Origin: Paenibacillus turpanensis
GTDB taxonomy: Bacteria; Bacillota; Bacilli; Paenibacillales; YIM-B00363
Assembly (NCBI RefSeq): GCF_011421635.1
Contig: NZ_WTLI01000006.1
Span: 152,628 to 216,627, forward strand
Direction of reading: 5' to 3'
DNA length: 64,000 bases
Both the position numbers and the translations under genes were made by a program. A model generated the notes under the pieces. The model was not told where the DNA came from. It was given only the letters and a program-made list of their open reading frames with translations, and searched no databases. Position 1 is the first letter of the stretch. Each line of letters opens with the position of its first letter. Shown in pieces: positions 35,467 through 43,896 of the stretch.

Positions 35467-36264
35467 TCACAACCGCTGCCGCATCGCCTCAAACAACAGC
35501 ACCGTCGACGCCATCGCCACATTCAGCGATTCCGCGCGTCCCTTCATCGGGATAATGACCGATTCGGTAGCTGCTTCCCGCATCGCCGCAGATACGCCGC
35601 GCGCTTCGTTGCCAAGCACGATCCATGTCGGCCCACAAAAATCGGCCTCATAGATCGTCTTCGTCGCCTCAAGCTCCGTTACGACAATCTGCACGCCGCG
35701 TTCTTTCGCCGCGTCCACAGCCTCCTCCAGACGGCAGGCGATTACCGGCAGGTGGAACAGCGACCCCATCGCGGAGCGCACCGTCTTCGGATTGTACGCG
35801 TCCACCGTGCCTTCGCCCAGCAGCACCGCGCTCGCTCCCGCCGCATCGGCGGAACGGATGATCGTGCCCAGGTTGCCGGGGTCCTGCACCCCGTCGGACA
35901 CGACGATCAGTGCATCCTCGCGGCCGAGAACGGCGCCGAGCTCCACCTCCTGCGGCTTGCGTACGATGGCAAGCACCGGCTGCGGATGCTCCGTATCGGA
36001 GCACTTGGCAAGCACGGCGTCCGACACGGACACCAGCTCGCCGCCAGCCTCCTCATACGCTGCAACCTCCTCCGCTATCTCCTGCGGGATGTCGGTATAC
36101 TGCCGCACCAAAATCGACTCTACCTCAGCCCCGGACACAAGCGCTTCCCGCACAAGGTGAACGCCTTCCGCAACAAATAACCCCGATTGGTCGCGGCCTT
36201 TTTTCGTTAATAAAGCAGACCATTTTTTTACCCGCTCATTTTGCGGGGATACAATTTCCTTCAT
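35467..36264 (-). CDS. TrmH/SpoU-family RNA 2'-O-methyltransferase
   Basis: A 265-residue SPOUT methyltransferase. The N-terminal substrate-binding domain (SPQNERVKKWSALLTKKGRDQSGLFVAEGVHLVREAL) precedes the knotted domain with motif 1 GVQDPGNLGTIIRSADAAGA, motif 2 WIVLGNEARGVS and motif 3 IPMKGRAESLNVAMASTVLLFE. It corresponds to Bacillus YsgA, an rRNA methyltransferase-like protein encoded beside sspI, which also lies nearby here. The exact RNA target is not established from sequence. It follows the potassium-channel regulator gene by 3 bases. Confidence 0.88.
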   Translation of the reverse strand: MKEIVSPQNERVKKWSALLTKKGRDQSGLFVAEGVHLVREALVSGAEVESILVRQYTDIPQEIAEEVAAYEEAGGELVSVSDAVLAKCSDTEHPQPVLAIVRKPQEVELGAVLGREDALIVVSDGVQDPGNLGTIIRSADAAGASAVLLGEGTVDAYNPKTVRSAMGSLFHLPVIACRLEEAVDAAKERGVQIVVTELEATKTIYEADFCGPTWIVLGNEARGVSAAMREAATESVIIPMKGRAESLNVAMASTVLLFEAMRQRL

Positions 36265-36267
36265 CCT

Positions 36268-36930
36268 CTACTCCGTATGCGCCATTTCGAATTTTCGCAA
36301 ATCTTCATTCCGTCCGACCACGACCAGCACGTCGCCGTCTTTGATCCGATCCTCCGCATGCGGAGCGATGTTCATCACGTTATTGCTTTTAATTGCCATG
36401 ACGTTGCACATATATTTTGCCCGGATGTCCATTTCACGCAGGTTACTGCCAAGCATCGCACCCGTCGCACGAATTTCCACAATGCTGTATTCCGGAGAAA
36501 GCTCAATATAATCCAAAATATTGGGGGATATTAAATGATGAGCAACGCGCAGTCCCATATCCCGCTCCGGGAAAACGACTTTATCCGCGCCGATCCGGTT
36601 AAGCACCTTTCCATGAAGATCACTTTGCGCCTTAACGATAAGCATCGGCACGCCAAGCTCCTTCAAAATCAGCGTCGTTAGGATACTCGCTTGAATATCT
36701 TGACCGATGGCTACAACCACTACGTCAAAATTTCGCAGGCCCAGTGCTCTAAGCGCATCCTCGTCCGTACTATCTGCTGTTACGGCATGCGTAACCTTGT
36801 CCGAAATCTCTTGAATCCGGTGCTCATCGGAATCGATCGCCAATACCTCAAAGCCCATGCCATATAAGGATTGTGCAATACTCGAGCCAAAACGCCCCAT
36901 CCCGATTACCGCATATTGTTTTCTAACCAT
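36268..36930 (-). CDS. RCK-domain potassium uptake regulator (KtrA/KtrC type)
   Basis: A 220-residue cytosolic gating subunit: Rossmann RCK_N with GMGRFGSS (10-17), the acidic DSDEHRIQ loop, and RCK_C from ~135 (YSIVEIRATGAMLGSNLREMDIRAKY). KtrA/KtrC octamers gate the KtrB/KtrD potassium channel, binding ATP/ADP at RCK_N and c-di-AMP at RCK_C. No ktrB gene is adjacent, which is the KtrC-like situation. It is the first gene of a two-gene operon with the TrmH methyltransferase. Confidence 0.88.
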   Translation of the reverse strand: MVRKQYAVIGMGRFGSSIAQSLYGMGFEVLAIDSDEHRIQEISDKVTHAVTADSTDEDALRALGLRNFDVVVVAIGQDIQASILTTLILKELGVPMLIVKAQSDLHGKVLNRIGADKVVFPERDMGLRVAHHLISPNILDYIELSPEYSIVEIRATGAMLGSNLREMDIRAKYMCNVMAIKSNNVMNIAPHAEDRIKDGDVLVVVGRNEDLRKFEMAHTE

Positions 36931-36979
36931 GCAACCGCGTCCTCTCTATAAGGCTTTGCCGAAAATAACGGATTTATCC

Positions 36980-37009
36980 TGTATTATAGCATATTCGGAT
37001 GCACATATT
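36980..37009 (+). promoter_or_regulatory. Candidate sigma-G/F forespore promoter of sspI
   Basis: TGTATT (36980-36985), a 17-base spacer and CATATTA (37003-37009) resemble the forespore consensus (G-H-A-T-R / CATNHTA). The position 43 bases before the sspI start and the gene's identity support it. Confidence 0.5.
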
Positions 37010-37051
37010 AGAAAGAGCATTTCCCCAAAACATGACCAGCGGAGGTTGTTT

Positions 37052-37324
37052 ATGATCACATTAAACTTGCGGCAGGCGATTTATCAGCGTGTTCAAGACA
37101 AATCCGATCAGGAATTGTTAGAGGTTATTCAGGATTCCGTCGATCAGGATGAGCGCACGCTTCCGGGATTGGGCGTTTTATTCGAGATCATCTGGAAAAA
37201 CAGCGATGCAGAGCTTCAGCAGGAGCTGACCTCCATCTTAAAAACGAATCTCCCGCATGTCGAACTGGCTCAAGCAAAACCGGCCGCAAAGGCAGCACCA
37301 AAAAGACCGAGCCCCATCAAATAG
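37052..37324 (+). CDS. sspI: Small acid-soluble spore protein I
   Basis: A 90-residue minor SASP (MITLNLRQAIYQRVQDKSDQEL..., ERTLPGLGVLFEIIWKN), closely following the SspI pattern LNLR...LPGLGVLFE. The last ~20 residues are an Ala/Lys/Pro tail (AKPAAKAAPKRPSPIK), longer than in Bacillus. SspI is made in the forespore and coats or occupies the core of spores. ATG 37052 follows GGAGGT; the in-frame upstream extension is not SspI-like. Neighbouring ysgA-like gene order matches Bacillus. Confidence 0.9.
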   Translation: MITLNLRQAIYQRVQDKSDQELLEVIQDSVDQDERTLPGLGVLFEIIWKNSDAELQQELTSILKTNLPHVELAQAKPAAKAAPKRPSPIK

Positions 37325-37387
37325 TAGTTCCAAAAGTAGAATACTAACAACAGCCGTATGTTCTCATTGTCAAGAGCGCAATCAATA

Positions 37388-37424
37388 ATAAAAACGAACC
37401 CCGTCAAAGGAGTTCGTTTTTTTG
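37388..37424. terminator. Bidirectional terminator after sspI
   Basis: AAAAACGAAC...GTTCGTTTTTTT, a 9-10-bp stem with A run on one side and T run on the other; it ends sspI and the converging oxidoreductase operon. Confidence 0.85.
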
Positions 37425-37440
37425 ATTCACGGTGGAGAAA

Positions 37441-38553
37441 TTACATACTTGCCTTTGAAAAAGCGTCCCCCAAAAGCTCCGGCGCCTTCGTTGTCATGGT
37501 ATACACAGCTCCGCGATCTGAACTGAAATGAAACGCATGCATGGCCTCGAGCACATGAAGCGCTAGCGCCCCGCTGGCACGGTGTTTCGAGCCATCCTGA
37601 AGCGACCTTGCCATATCCCAAACGCCCAGTCCCCTCGAATTTTCCGTAAAAGGCCGTTCCACAGCAATTTCCGTCCACTCCGTTTGCCCCTTTTTACGCA
37701 GCAGAACAGGACCCCCGAACGTATTCGGGTCCGGAACCGATAAGCTTCCTTCCGAACCGTAAATTTCGATTCGCGGCAGCTGCGCCCCTCCGGGAATATC
37801 AAAGGACGTAATGATTGTCCCGACCGCCCCTCCCTCAAAACGCAGCAAACCGGTCACATGCGTAGGTACGTCCACTTGAATCTTTTGTCCCCGCTTCGGT
37901 TCGCTTGTAATGGTTCGCTCTGGAAACGACACCCGGGTCATGCCGCTTACCTCTGCAATCGGGCCAATCAAAGCAATTAAAGCCGTTAAATAATACGGCC
38001 CCATATCGAACATCGGTCCGCCGCCTGCTTGATAATAAAATTCCGGCGCAGGATGCCAATGCTCATGCCCGCGCGACATCATGAAAGCGACGCAGGAAAG
38101 CGGCTCGCCGATTTCCCCCGCTTCGATTAATGCTTTGCAGGTCTGAATACCTCCGCCCAAAAATGTATCGGGCGCCGAGCCGACCAACAGCCTTCTACGC
38201 TCCGCCGTCTCCATAATCCTCTTGCCATCCTCAAGAGAAACTGCCAGAGGCTTTTCTACATATACATGCTTTCCGGCTTCCAAAGCCTGCAGACAAACGT
38301 CGGCATGAGCCGCAGGGATCGTTAAATTGACAACAATCTGAACCTCTGGATCGGCCAGCAGCTCTTCCACGCTGCAAGCCTTCGGGATCCCATATTCCAC
38401 TGCGCGGCTGCGCGCCTTTTCCACATCCAAGTCCGCGCAGGCCGTTACTTCGATCCCCGGCAGAGAGGTTAAATTTTTGCAGTAAATCGCGCTAATGTTT
38501 CCGCAGCCGATAATGCCGATCTTCACGTGTTTCGCTTCCGCCGCCTGTTTCAT
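37441..38553 (-). CDS. Gfo/Idh/MocA-family oxidoreductase (distal gene)
   Basis: A 370-residue NAD(P)-dependent sugar or inositol dehydrogenase-like protein. The Rossmann motif is [15 protein letters not shown] near the N-terminus; the [12 protein letters not shown] segment holds the conserved lysine, and [16 protein letters not shown] lies in the C-terminal domain. The substrate is probably a sugar or polyol. ATG 38553 is 9 bases after GGGGG; the ATG at 38562 is adjacent to it and less likely. It is the last gene of a four-gene LacI-oxidoreductase-ThuA-oxidoreductase operon. Confidence 0.9.
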   Translation of the reverse strand: MKQAAEAKHVKIGIIGCGNISAIYCKNLTSLPGIEVTACADLDVEKARSRAVEYGIPKACSVEELLADPEVQIVVNLTIPAAHADVCLQALEAGKHVYVEKPLAVSLEDGKRIMETAERRRLLVGSAPDTFLGGGIQTCKALIEAGEIGEPLSCVAFMMSRGHEHWHPAPEFYYQAGGGPMFDMGPYYLTALIALIGPIAEVSGMTRVSFPERTITSEPKRGQKIQVDVPTHVTGLLRFEGGAVGTIITSFDIPGGAQLPRIEIYGSEGSLSVPDPNTFGGPVLLRKKGQTEWTEIAVERPFTENSRGLGVWDMARSLQDGSKHRASGALALHVLEAMHAFHFSSDRGAVYTMTTKAPELLGDAFSKASM

Positions 38554-38568
38554 CCGATCCATCCCCCG

Positions 38569-39297
38569 TTAATTACTGTCGCCCATTCCGGTATAGGAGC
38601 CCGCTGTCATCCCTTGACGTCCCCTCTGCCCCGCCAATGCCTTTCCTTCTGCCGCCCAGCCAAAGCCGCGACGCATCATCAGCGTTACTTCAGGGATGGC
38701 AATAATATCCGCTTGATGTCCCAGCGAGCAGTAAAACACCCTGCCCTCGCCCCAGCGCTTCGTCCATACAACCGGCATATCCACCGCTTTATTGGATGCA
38801 TGCGGCCCATCGACAACCGGGAAGCGCGTCGTAGCCAGCACCTCAACGGCGGGGTCGACATGCAAATAATACTGCTCGCTTATCACTGAAAAATCCTTAA
38901 TACCGTCCAATAACGTGCTGGAGCTCTGCTTTATATTCACGGTGTATTCCACGCCATCGTTGCCCGGATGCGCCACCCAATTGCCGCCGGTCATAAATTG
39001 CCAGTCGACATTGCTGCGGAAGGCATCGCACATTCCGCCATGGCAGCCGGCAATCCCGACACCGGACTGCACCGCTTCCAGTACATTTTGCACCAGCTGC
39101 TTTTCGATTTGTCCCATTGTCCAATTTGGAACAATCAAATCAAGTGCCATCAGCTTTTCCTTATCGGCAAACGCTTCCAGAGAGTCCGAAACCTCAACTT
39201 CAAACCCGTCCTGCTCGAGCATTGCCCGGAACAGCTCCGATACCTCCTGCGGCTGATGTCCAAGCCAACCGCCCCATACGATCAACGCTTTTTTCAT
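38569..39297 (-). CDS. ThuA domain protein
   Basis: A 242-residue glutamine-amidotransferase-fold protein of the ThuA/trehalose-utilisation family (KKALIVWGGWLGHQPQEV, VGIAGCHGGMCDAFRSNVDWQFMTGGNWVAHPG, VVWTKRWGEGRVFYCSLGHQADI). ThuA proteins accompany Gfo/Idh dehydrogenases in disaccharide catabolism through 3-keto-sugars, though their exact activity is debated. The placement between two Gfo/Idh genes fits that context. The spacing to both neighbours is short (52 and 15 bases). Confidence 0.88.
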   Translation of the reverse strand: MKKALIVWGGWLGHQPQEVSELFRAMLEQDGFEVEVSDSLEAFADKEKLMALDLIVPNWTMGQIEKQLVQNVLEAVQSGVGIAGCHGGMCDAFRSNVDWQFMTGGNWVAHPGNDGVEYTVNIKQSSSTLLDGIKDFSVISEQYYLHVDPAVEVLATTRFPVVDGPHASNKAVDMPVVWTKRWGEGRVFYCSLGHQADIIAIPEVTLMMRRGFGWAAEGKALAGQRGRQGMTAGSYTGMGDSN

Positions 39298-39349
39298 CGC
39301 GAAAGCCCTCCTCTATTTTTGATCCATCTAACTCAGCAGCACCCGTCTG

Positions 39350-40516
39350 CTATTGATCCATCTCGTTCAGCGCTACCCATCTGCGCTGCTCCACCGACCG
39401 CTCAACGGCTTCCAGCACCGCCTGGCATTTTACGCCATCCGCGAAATTCGGCACCGGCTGCCGGTCCTCGCGAATCGCCTGCATCAATTCGTGCACCTCA
39501 TGGATAAACGTGTGCTCGTAGCCAATCGTATGCCCCGGCGGCCACCAAGCCTCGGCATACGCATGCGCCGGGTCTGTCGCCAGCACGCGGCGGAAGCCCT
39601 GCACATCCAGAGCATCGTCGGTAAAATACACCTGCAGCTCGTTCATCCGCTCGAAATCAAACTTTACACTGCCTTTGCTGCCGTTAATTTCAAAGGAATT
39701 CGTGCAGCGATGCCCCGCTGCAAACCGTGTCGCCTCAAAGCTCCCAAGCGCACCTCCGGCAAACCGCGCCATAAACAACGTGGCATCATCCACCGTCACC
39801 TGCCCCATCGGCCCGCCTTCGCTGCCCTGCGCGCTTAACCCTGTCATCGATGAAGGCAAAGGTCTCTCCTTAATGAACGTCTCGCTCATCCCGATAACCT
39901 CTTCCATATCTCCCACAAGGAAATGCGCCAGATCAATCAGATGCGCTCCCAAGTCGCCATGTGAGCCTGAACCGGCAACCTCCTTCTGCAATCTCCACAC
40001 CAGCGGGAAGGAAGGATCGACGATCCAATCCTGAAGGAACCACGCGCGAAAATGATAGATCGTCCCGAGTCGCCCTTCCTCAACCAGCCTCTTGGCAAGC
40101 TGCACTGCAGGAGCGAACCGGTAGTTGAAGCCGACCATATGCTTCACCCCGGCAGACTCCGCCGCCCGCAGCATTTCCCGAGAGTCCTCAAGCGTGAGCG
40201 CAAGCGGCTTCTCGCAGAACAAATGCTTTCCGGCCGCCGCCGCAGCGAGAGCGATTTCCTTATGTGCGTCGCTCGGCGCGTTAATGTCCACCAAGTCGAT
40301 ATCCTCGCGCTGCACCAGCTCGCGCCAATCCGTCACGGCATGCTGCCAGCCGAACTGCTGTGCGGCCCGCTGCACGCCCTGCTCATTCCGGCCGCAGATC
40401 GCCTGCATGACCGGCCGCGGCGCATCCGGGAAAAACATCGGCAAATCCAAATACGCATGACTGTGCGCCTTCCCCATAAACTTGTAGCCAATCATGCCTA
40501 CACGTACCTTCTCCAT
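39350..40516 (-). CDS. Gfo/Idh/MocA-family oxidoreductase (proximal gene)
   Basis: A 388-residue protein: Rossmann start VRVGMIGYKFMGKAHSHAYLDLP, EKPLALTLEDSREM with the conserved lysine, and SHGDLGAHLIDLAHFLVG in the substrate domain. It is more distant from the 37441 protein than a recent duplicate would be. Paired with ThuA, it probably oxidises or reduces a sugar at C3 or a related position. The gene is second in the operon, 60 bases after the LacI-type regulator. Confidence 0.9.
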   Translation of the reverse strand: MEKVRVGMIGYKFMGKAHSHAYLDLPMFFPDAPRPVMQAICGRNEQGVQRAAQQFGWQHAVTDWRELVQREDIDLVDINAPSDAHKEIALAAAAAGKHLFCEKPLALTLEDSREMLRAAESAGVKHMVGFNYRFAPAVQLAKRLVEEGRLGTIYHFRAWFLQDWIVDPSFPLVWRLQKEVAGSGSHGDLGAHLIDLAHFLVGDMEEVIGMSETFIKERPLPSSMTGLSAQGSEGGPMGQVTVDDATLFMARFAGGALGSFEATRFAAGHRCTNSFEINGSKGSVKFDFERMNELQVYFTDDALDVQGFRRVLATDPAHAYAEAWWPPGHTIGYEHTFIHEVHELMQAIREDRQPVPNFADGVKCQAVLEAVERSVEQRRWVALNEMDQ

Positions 40517-40576
40517 TCGAATTCCTCCGTCTACTAGTAATAGCGATACTAAAAGCCTTAGAAGGTGAACACGAAG

Positions 40577-41611
40577 CTACCTTGCTTTAAGAGACGATTC
40601 GCGAATAATTAGCTCAGTCGGCAGTGTCTCGTGAAACGGCTCCAGGCGAGCCTCCCCCGATTTAAGCCCCTCAAGTATTCGTGATGCGGCAGCACGCCCC
40701 ATCTCAAAAAACGGTACACGTACCGTCGTCAGAGGCGGCTCTAAAATTTTAGAGGCATCCGAATCGTCGCAGCCGACGATGCCGTAATCGTTACCCGCCA
40801 GCATTCCGCGCTCCTTCAGTCCCTGTACAATACCGATCCCCATCCGATCATTCCCCGCGACAATCGCGTCAAAACGGTCCCGCTGCGCATACAGCTGCGC
40901 TGCCAATTCCAATCCGCTGCTGCGGCTGTAGTTGCCTTCCAAGTAAAGCACATCCGCTACATCCAAGCCCTGGCGCTTAATCTCCGCCTCAAAGCCCTGC
41001 TGCCGGTCCACGCTGTTGGAGTAAACCAACGGTCCGTTCACAAACGCCAGCCTGCGAAAGCCCTGCTCCACCAAATGACGGACCGCCTTCCCCGTTCCTT
41101 CGCAATGGTCGGCGTCCACCGCACTGAACGAAGGACTTGAGCCGCGCGACCCAATCAGGCAGAACGGCATCCCCTCACGTTCCAGCTCGGCTGCCGCTTC
41201 TTCCTCGGCACCTCCCATACGTACCCCGAGAATCAAAGAAGCATCGATTTTCCGCGTATGAAACGGCAGGGCGAAATCCGGTTTCCCTTCCCATTCGCGA
41301 AACTGCAGAAGAAGGCCGTAGCCATGCTTTTGCACCTCAAATCCAATACCCGACAAGATTTCAGAAAAATAATAGGTTGAAAAAAGCCTGACATTCGGCA
41401 CCGAAGGAAGCGAAACCCCGATGTTTCCGCTTCGCTGCGTAACAAAACTCTTGGCGATCGCATTCGGGAAATACCCCAGCGCTTCCGCTGCTTCAAGCAC
41501 CTTGCGTTTCGTCTCCTCCTTGATCGGACCTATTCCGTTCATCACCCTTGAAACCGTTGCTTCCGATACTCCGGCCTGTTCAGCTACTTGCTTTCGTTTC
41601 GACGTAACAAT
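40577..41611 (-). CDS. LacI-family regulator with no canonical start codon
   Basis: The sensor domain (GNIGVSLPSVPNVRLFSTYYFSEILSGIG..., YGIVGCDDSDASKILEPPLTTVRVP) is complete. The first ATG in frame (41545) would remove the DNA-binding domain, yet the helix-turn-helix is encoded intact just upstream: KRKQVAEQAGVSEATVSRVM. Between an in-frame TGA and this motif the codons are CAG CAG GGT GGG ATT GTT ACG TCG, with no ATG, GTG or TTG. AGGGTGG sits where a binding site should be. Either a rare start (ATT 41611, or ACG 41605) is used, or one base has been lost near a TTG. With ATT the protein has 344 residues, the usual LacI length. Confidence 0.72.
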   Translation of the reverse strand: MVTSKRKQVAEQAGVSEATVSRVMNGIGPIKEETKRKVLEAAEALGYFPNAIAKSFVTQRSGNIGVSLPSVPNVRLFSTYYFSEILSGIGFEVQKHGYGLLLQFREWEGKPDFALPFHTRKIDASLILGVRMGGAEEEAAAELEREGMPFCLIGSRGSSPSFSAVDADHCEGTGKAVRHLVEQGFRRLAFVNGPLVYSNSVDRQQGFEAEIKRQGLDVADVLYLEGNYSRSSGLELAAQLYAQRDRFDAIVAGNDRMGIGIVQGLKERGMLAGNDYGIVGCDDSDASKILEPPLTTVRVPFFEMGRAAASRILEGLKSGEARLEPFHETLPTELIIRESSLKAR

Positions 41612-41636
41612 CCCACCCTGCTGTCATTTCATCATT

Positions 41637-41652
41637 ATGTACACGTGTACAT
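41637..41652. promoter_or_regulatory. Perfect 16-bp LacI-type operator
   Basis: ATGTACACGTGTACAT is a perfect palindrome with the central CG typical of LacI-family operators. It lies ~25 bases upstream of the regulator gene at the head of the operon, so it should control all four genes. Confidence 0.75.
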
Positions 41653-41682
41653 TTTTACACAAAAAAATTCGGTTCGTCAACA

Positions 41683-41717
41683 AAAAAATACTCCGGTTCG
41701 TGGAGTTAACCGGAGTA
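41683..41717 (-). terminator. Terminator of the LytTR gene
   Basis: On the minus strand ACTCCGGTT...AACCGGAGT (9 bp) is followed by ATTTTTTT. The 5' arm overlaps the stop codon region. Confidence 0.88.
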
Positions 41718-42146
41718 GTCTGCGATGAGGCGTTTTTTCAGTTCGTCCTTATGAAGCAATCCCAATACCGCAGGAAGCGACTCCCTGGATTCCTTAACAA
41801 GAGGTTGACCTAAGTAACGGCGAATCTGCTTCTGCTTGATCAGTGCAACCGTCGCATACTTGCTTTTCGCCGTAGGCTGCTCTTCAAAGAAAACCTTTCC
41901 CTGCGACTCGTCATAATGCTTCACTCGCTTCAGGTTGACCAAGTTAGTCTTGTCCAGCAGATCAAATCCATGCTTAAATAAGTGTTCTTCCAGCTCGGAC
42001 AATGTCGAAATATGTTGATATTTTTCGTCTTTCGCATGGAAAATGATTTTTCTGCCTTCGATTTCAATGTAATCTACATCTTCTAAATCGATGCATTCTA
42101 CCGTATTCGCCCCATGGTTCCCCAGTTTGAGAACAGTCATTTGCAT
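41706..42146 (-). CDS. Stand-alone LytTR-type DNA-binding protein
   Basis: A 146-residue protein whose residues ~15-110 fit a LytTR domain (VDYIEIEGRKIIFHAKDEKYQHISTLSELEEHLFKHGFDLLDKTNLVNLKRVKHYDES), without a receiver domain. The last ~30 residues (ESLPAVLGLLHKDELKKRL) form an additional helical tail. LytTR proteins bind paired direct repeats and usually serve two-component or peptide-sensing systems; single-domain forms can regulate alone. No partner gene is adjacent. The ribosome binding site is weak, so the start (42146 or 42140) is uncertain. Confidence 0.8.
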   Translation of the reverse strand: MQMTVLKLGNHGANTVECIDLEDVDYIEIEGRKIIFHAKDEKYQHISTLSELEEHLFKHGFDLLDKTNLVNLKRVKHYDESQGKVFFEEQPTAKSKYATVALIKQKQIRRYLGQPLVKESRESLPAVLGLLHKDELKKRLIADYSG

Positions 42147-42232
42147 AACAGAATCAACTCATTTCTGGTGGGTTTTAGTATACTACTTCTAGTATACCAT
42201 ATATATCCATAATTGAAAGAGGAAAATATCAA

Positions 42233-43816
42233 TCACGGCGCGTTTTCCAAAAATTTTGCCGAAGGATTTTTTTCCATCGCTGTACGCATCGCATACTCGT
42301 TTTCAAACAAAGCGACGTAATTATCCTTTTTATCTTTCACTAATGTCGAATTTATGCGGAATTTGCTAGGATCGAGCTTTTCATCGACAATCCAGCGGGC
42401 AAATTGGAACGGCTGGCGGTGAAGCTGCACGTCCACTCCATACTCGTTTTTCATACGATACTCGAAAACCTCGAATTGGAGCTGTCCAACTACACCCAAA
42501 ATAATATCTTCGAAGCCAATGGTACGGAAAACCTGAATGGTTCCCTCTTCCGTCAGCTGATCGATCCCCTTCTGGTACTGCTTGTGCTTCAGCGCATTCT
42601 TTACGGTTACTTTCGCAAAAATTTCTGGAGAGAAGGTAGGCAGCTCATCAAAAATAAGATCGTTCTTTTGAGAGAGCGAATCGCCGATCCGGAAAATCCC
42701 TGGGTCGAACAAGCCGATAATATCTCCAGCGTAAGCTTCCTCTACGATATCCCGATCCTGTGCCAAAAACTGCTGCGGCTGAGAAAGCTTAATCTCCTTG
42801 CCGACGCGTACATGCTTAACGGACATCCCGCGCTGGAATTTGCCGGATACAATTCGCAGAAACGCAATGCGGTCACGGTGCGCCGGATTCATATTCGCTT
42901 GAATCTTGAAAATATAACCGCTGAAATCCTCCTGCTCCGGTGCCACTTCGCCCTCCGTGCTCTTACGAGGCTGCGGCTGCGGCGCGAGCTCTAGGAAGCT
43001 GTCCAGAAACGTCTGTACACCGAAGTTGTTGATGGCACTGCCAAAGAACACCGGTGTCAGCTCACCTTTACGCACCTTTTCAAAGTCGAAAGGATCGCCT
43101 GCAACATCCAGCAGCTCCAGCTCTTCGCGAAGCTGTGCAGCCAAATGCTCCCCGGCCATTTTTTCGATAATCGGATCGTCGTAGCCGCTCACTTCCTCCA
43201 GCTCAATCACATCGTGGCTATCGCCCTGGAACTTTTCGACCCGTGTTTTCTGACGGTCATACACACCGCATAAATCACGGCCCATCCCGATCGGCCAGTT
43301 TAACGGACACGAACGGATTCCCAGCACCGCCTCAAGCTCTTCCATCAGCTCGAACGGATTGCGGCCCTCACGGTCCAGCTTGTTAATAAACGTAATGATC
43401 GGAATACCGCGCATGCTGCATACCTGAAACAGCTTTTTGGTCTGCGCCTCGACACCCTTAGCGGAGTCGATCAGCATGACCGCGCAGTCTGCAGCGGTTA
43501 ACGTACGATACGTGTCCTCACTGAAATCCTGGTGACCCGGGGTATCCAAAATATTAATCCGGTGACCATTATAGTCAAACTGCATAACGCTGGATGTGAC
43601 CGAGATCCCGCGCTGCTTTTCGATTTCCATCCAGTCGGAAGTCGCAAATTTGCCGACTTTCCGGCCTTTAACCGTACCTGCTAGACGAATGGCTCCGCCA
43701 AACAACAGCAGCTTTTCGGTTAACGTCGTTTTCCCGGCATCCGGGTGGGAAATGATTGCAAAGGTGCGGCGCTTTGCCACTTCTTGAACCATTTCGTTTT
43801 GTTGTTTTGAACTCAT
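42233..43816 (-). CDS. prfC: Peptide chain release factor 3
   Basis: A 527-residue translational GTPase that removes RF1/RF2 from the ribosome after termination. G1 is SHPDAGKTTLTEK, G3 DTPGHQDFSEDTYR, and G4 NKLD (ITFINKLDREGR), followed by domains II and III typical of RF3. Length matches the family. ATG 43816 follows GGAGGAA. RF3 is absent from Bacillus subtilis but common in Paenibacillaceae, which supports the taxonomic guess. Confidence 0.95.
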   Translation of the reverse strand: MSSKQQNEMVQEVAKRRTFAIISHPDAGKTTLTEKLLLFGGAIRLAGTVKGRKVGKFATSDWMEIEKQRGISVTSSVMQFDYNGHRINILDTPGHQDFSEDTYRTLTAADCAVMLIDSAKGVEAQTKKLFQVCSMRGIPIITFINKLDREGRNPFELMEELEAVLGIRSCPLNWPIGMGRDLCGVYDRQKTRVEKFQGDSHDVIELEEVSGYDDPIIEKMAGEHLAAQLREELELLDVAGDPFDFEKVRKGELTPVFFGSAINNFGVQTFLDSFLELAPQPQPRKSTEGEVAPEQEDFSGYIFKIQANMNPAHRDRIAFLRIVSGKFQRGMSVKHVRVGKEIKLSQPQQFLAQDRDIVEEAYAGDIIGLFDPGIFRIGDSLSQKNDLIFDELPTFSPEIFAKVTVKNALKHKQYQKGIDQLTEEGTIQVFRTIGFEDIILGVVGQLQFEVFEYRMKNEYGVDVQLHRQPFQFARWIVDEKLDPSKFRINSTLVKDKKDNYVALFENEYAMRTAMEKNPSAKFLENAP

Positions 43817-43896
43817 ATTTTTCCTCCGACTGCTCTATGTTCCATAATAAACGCTGACGAAAAAATGGACAACACCTTTAGTTATGGTATTTTAAG

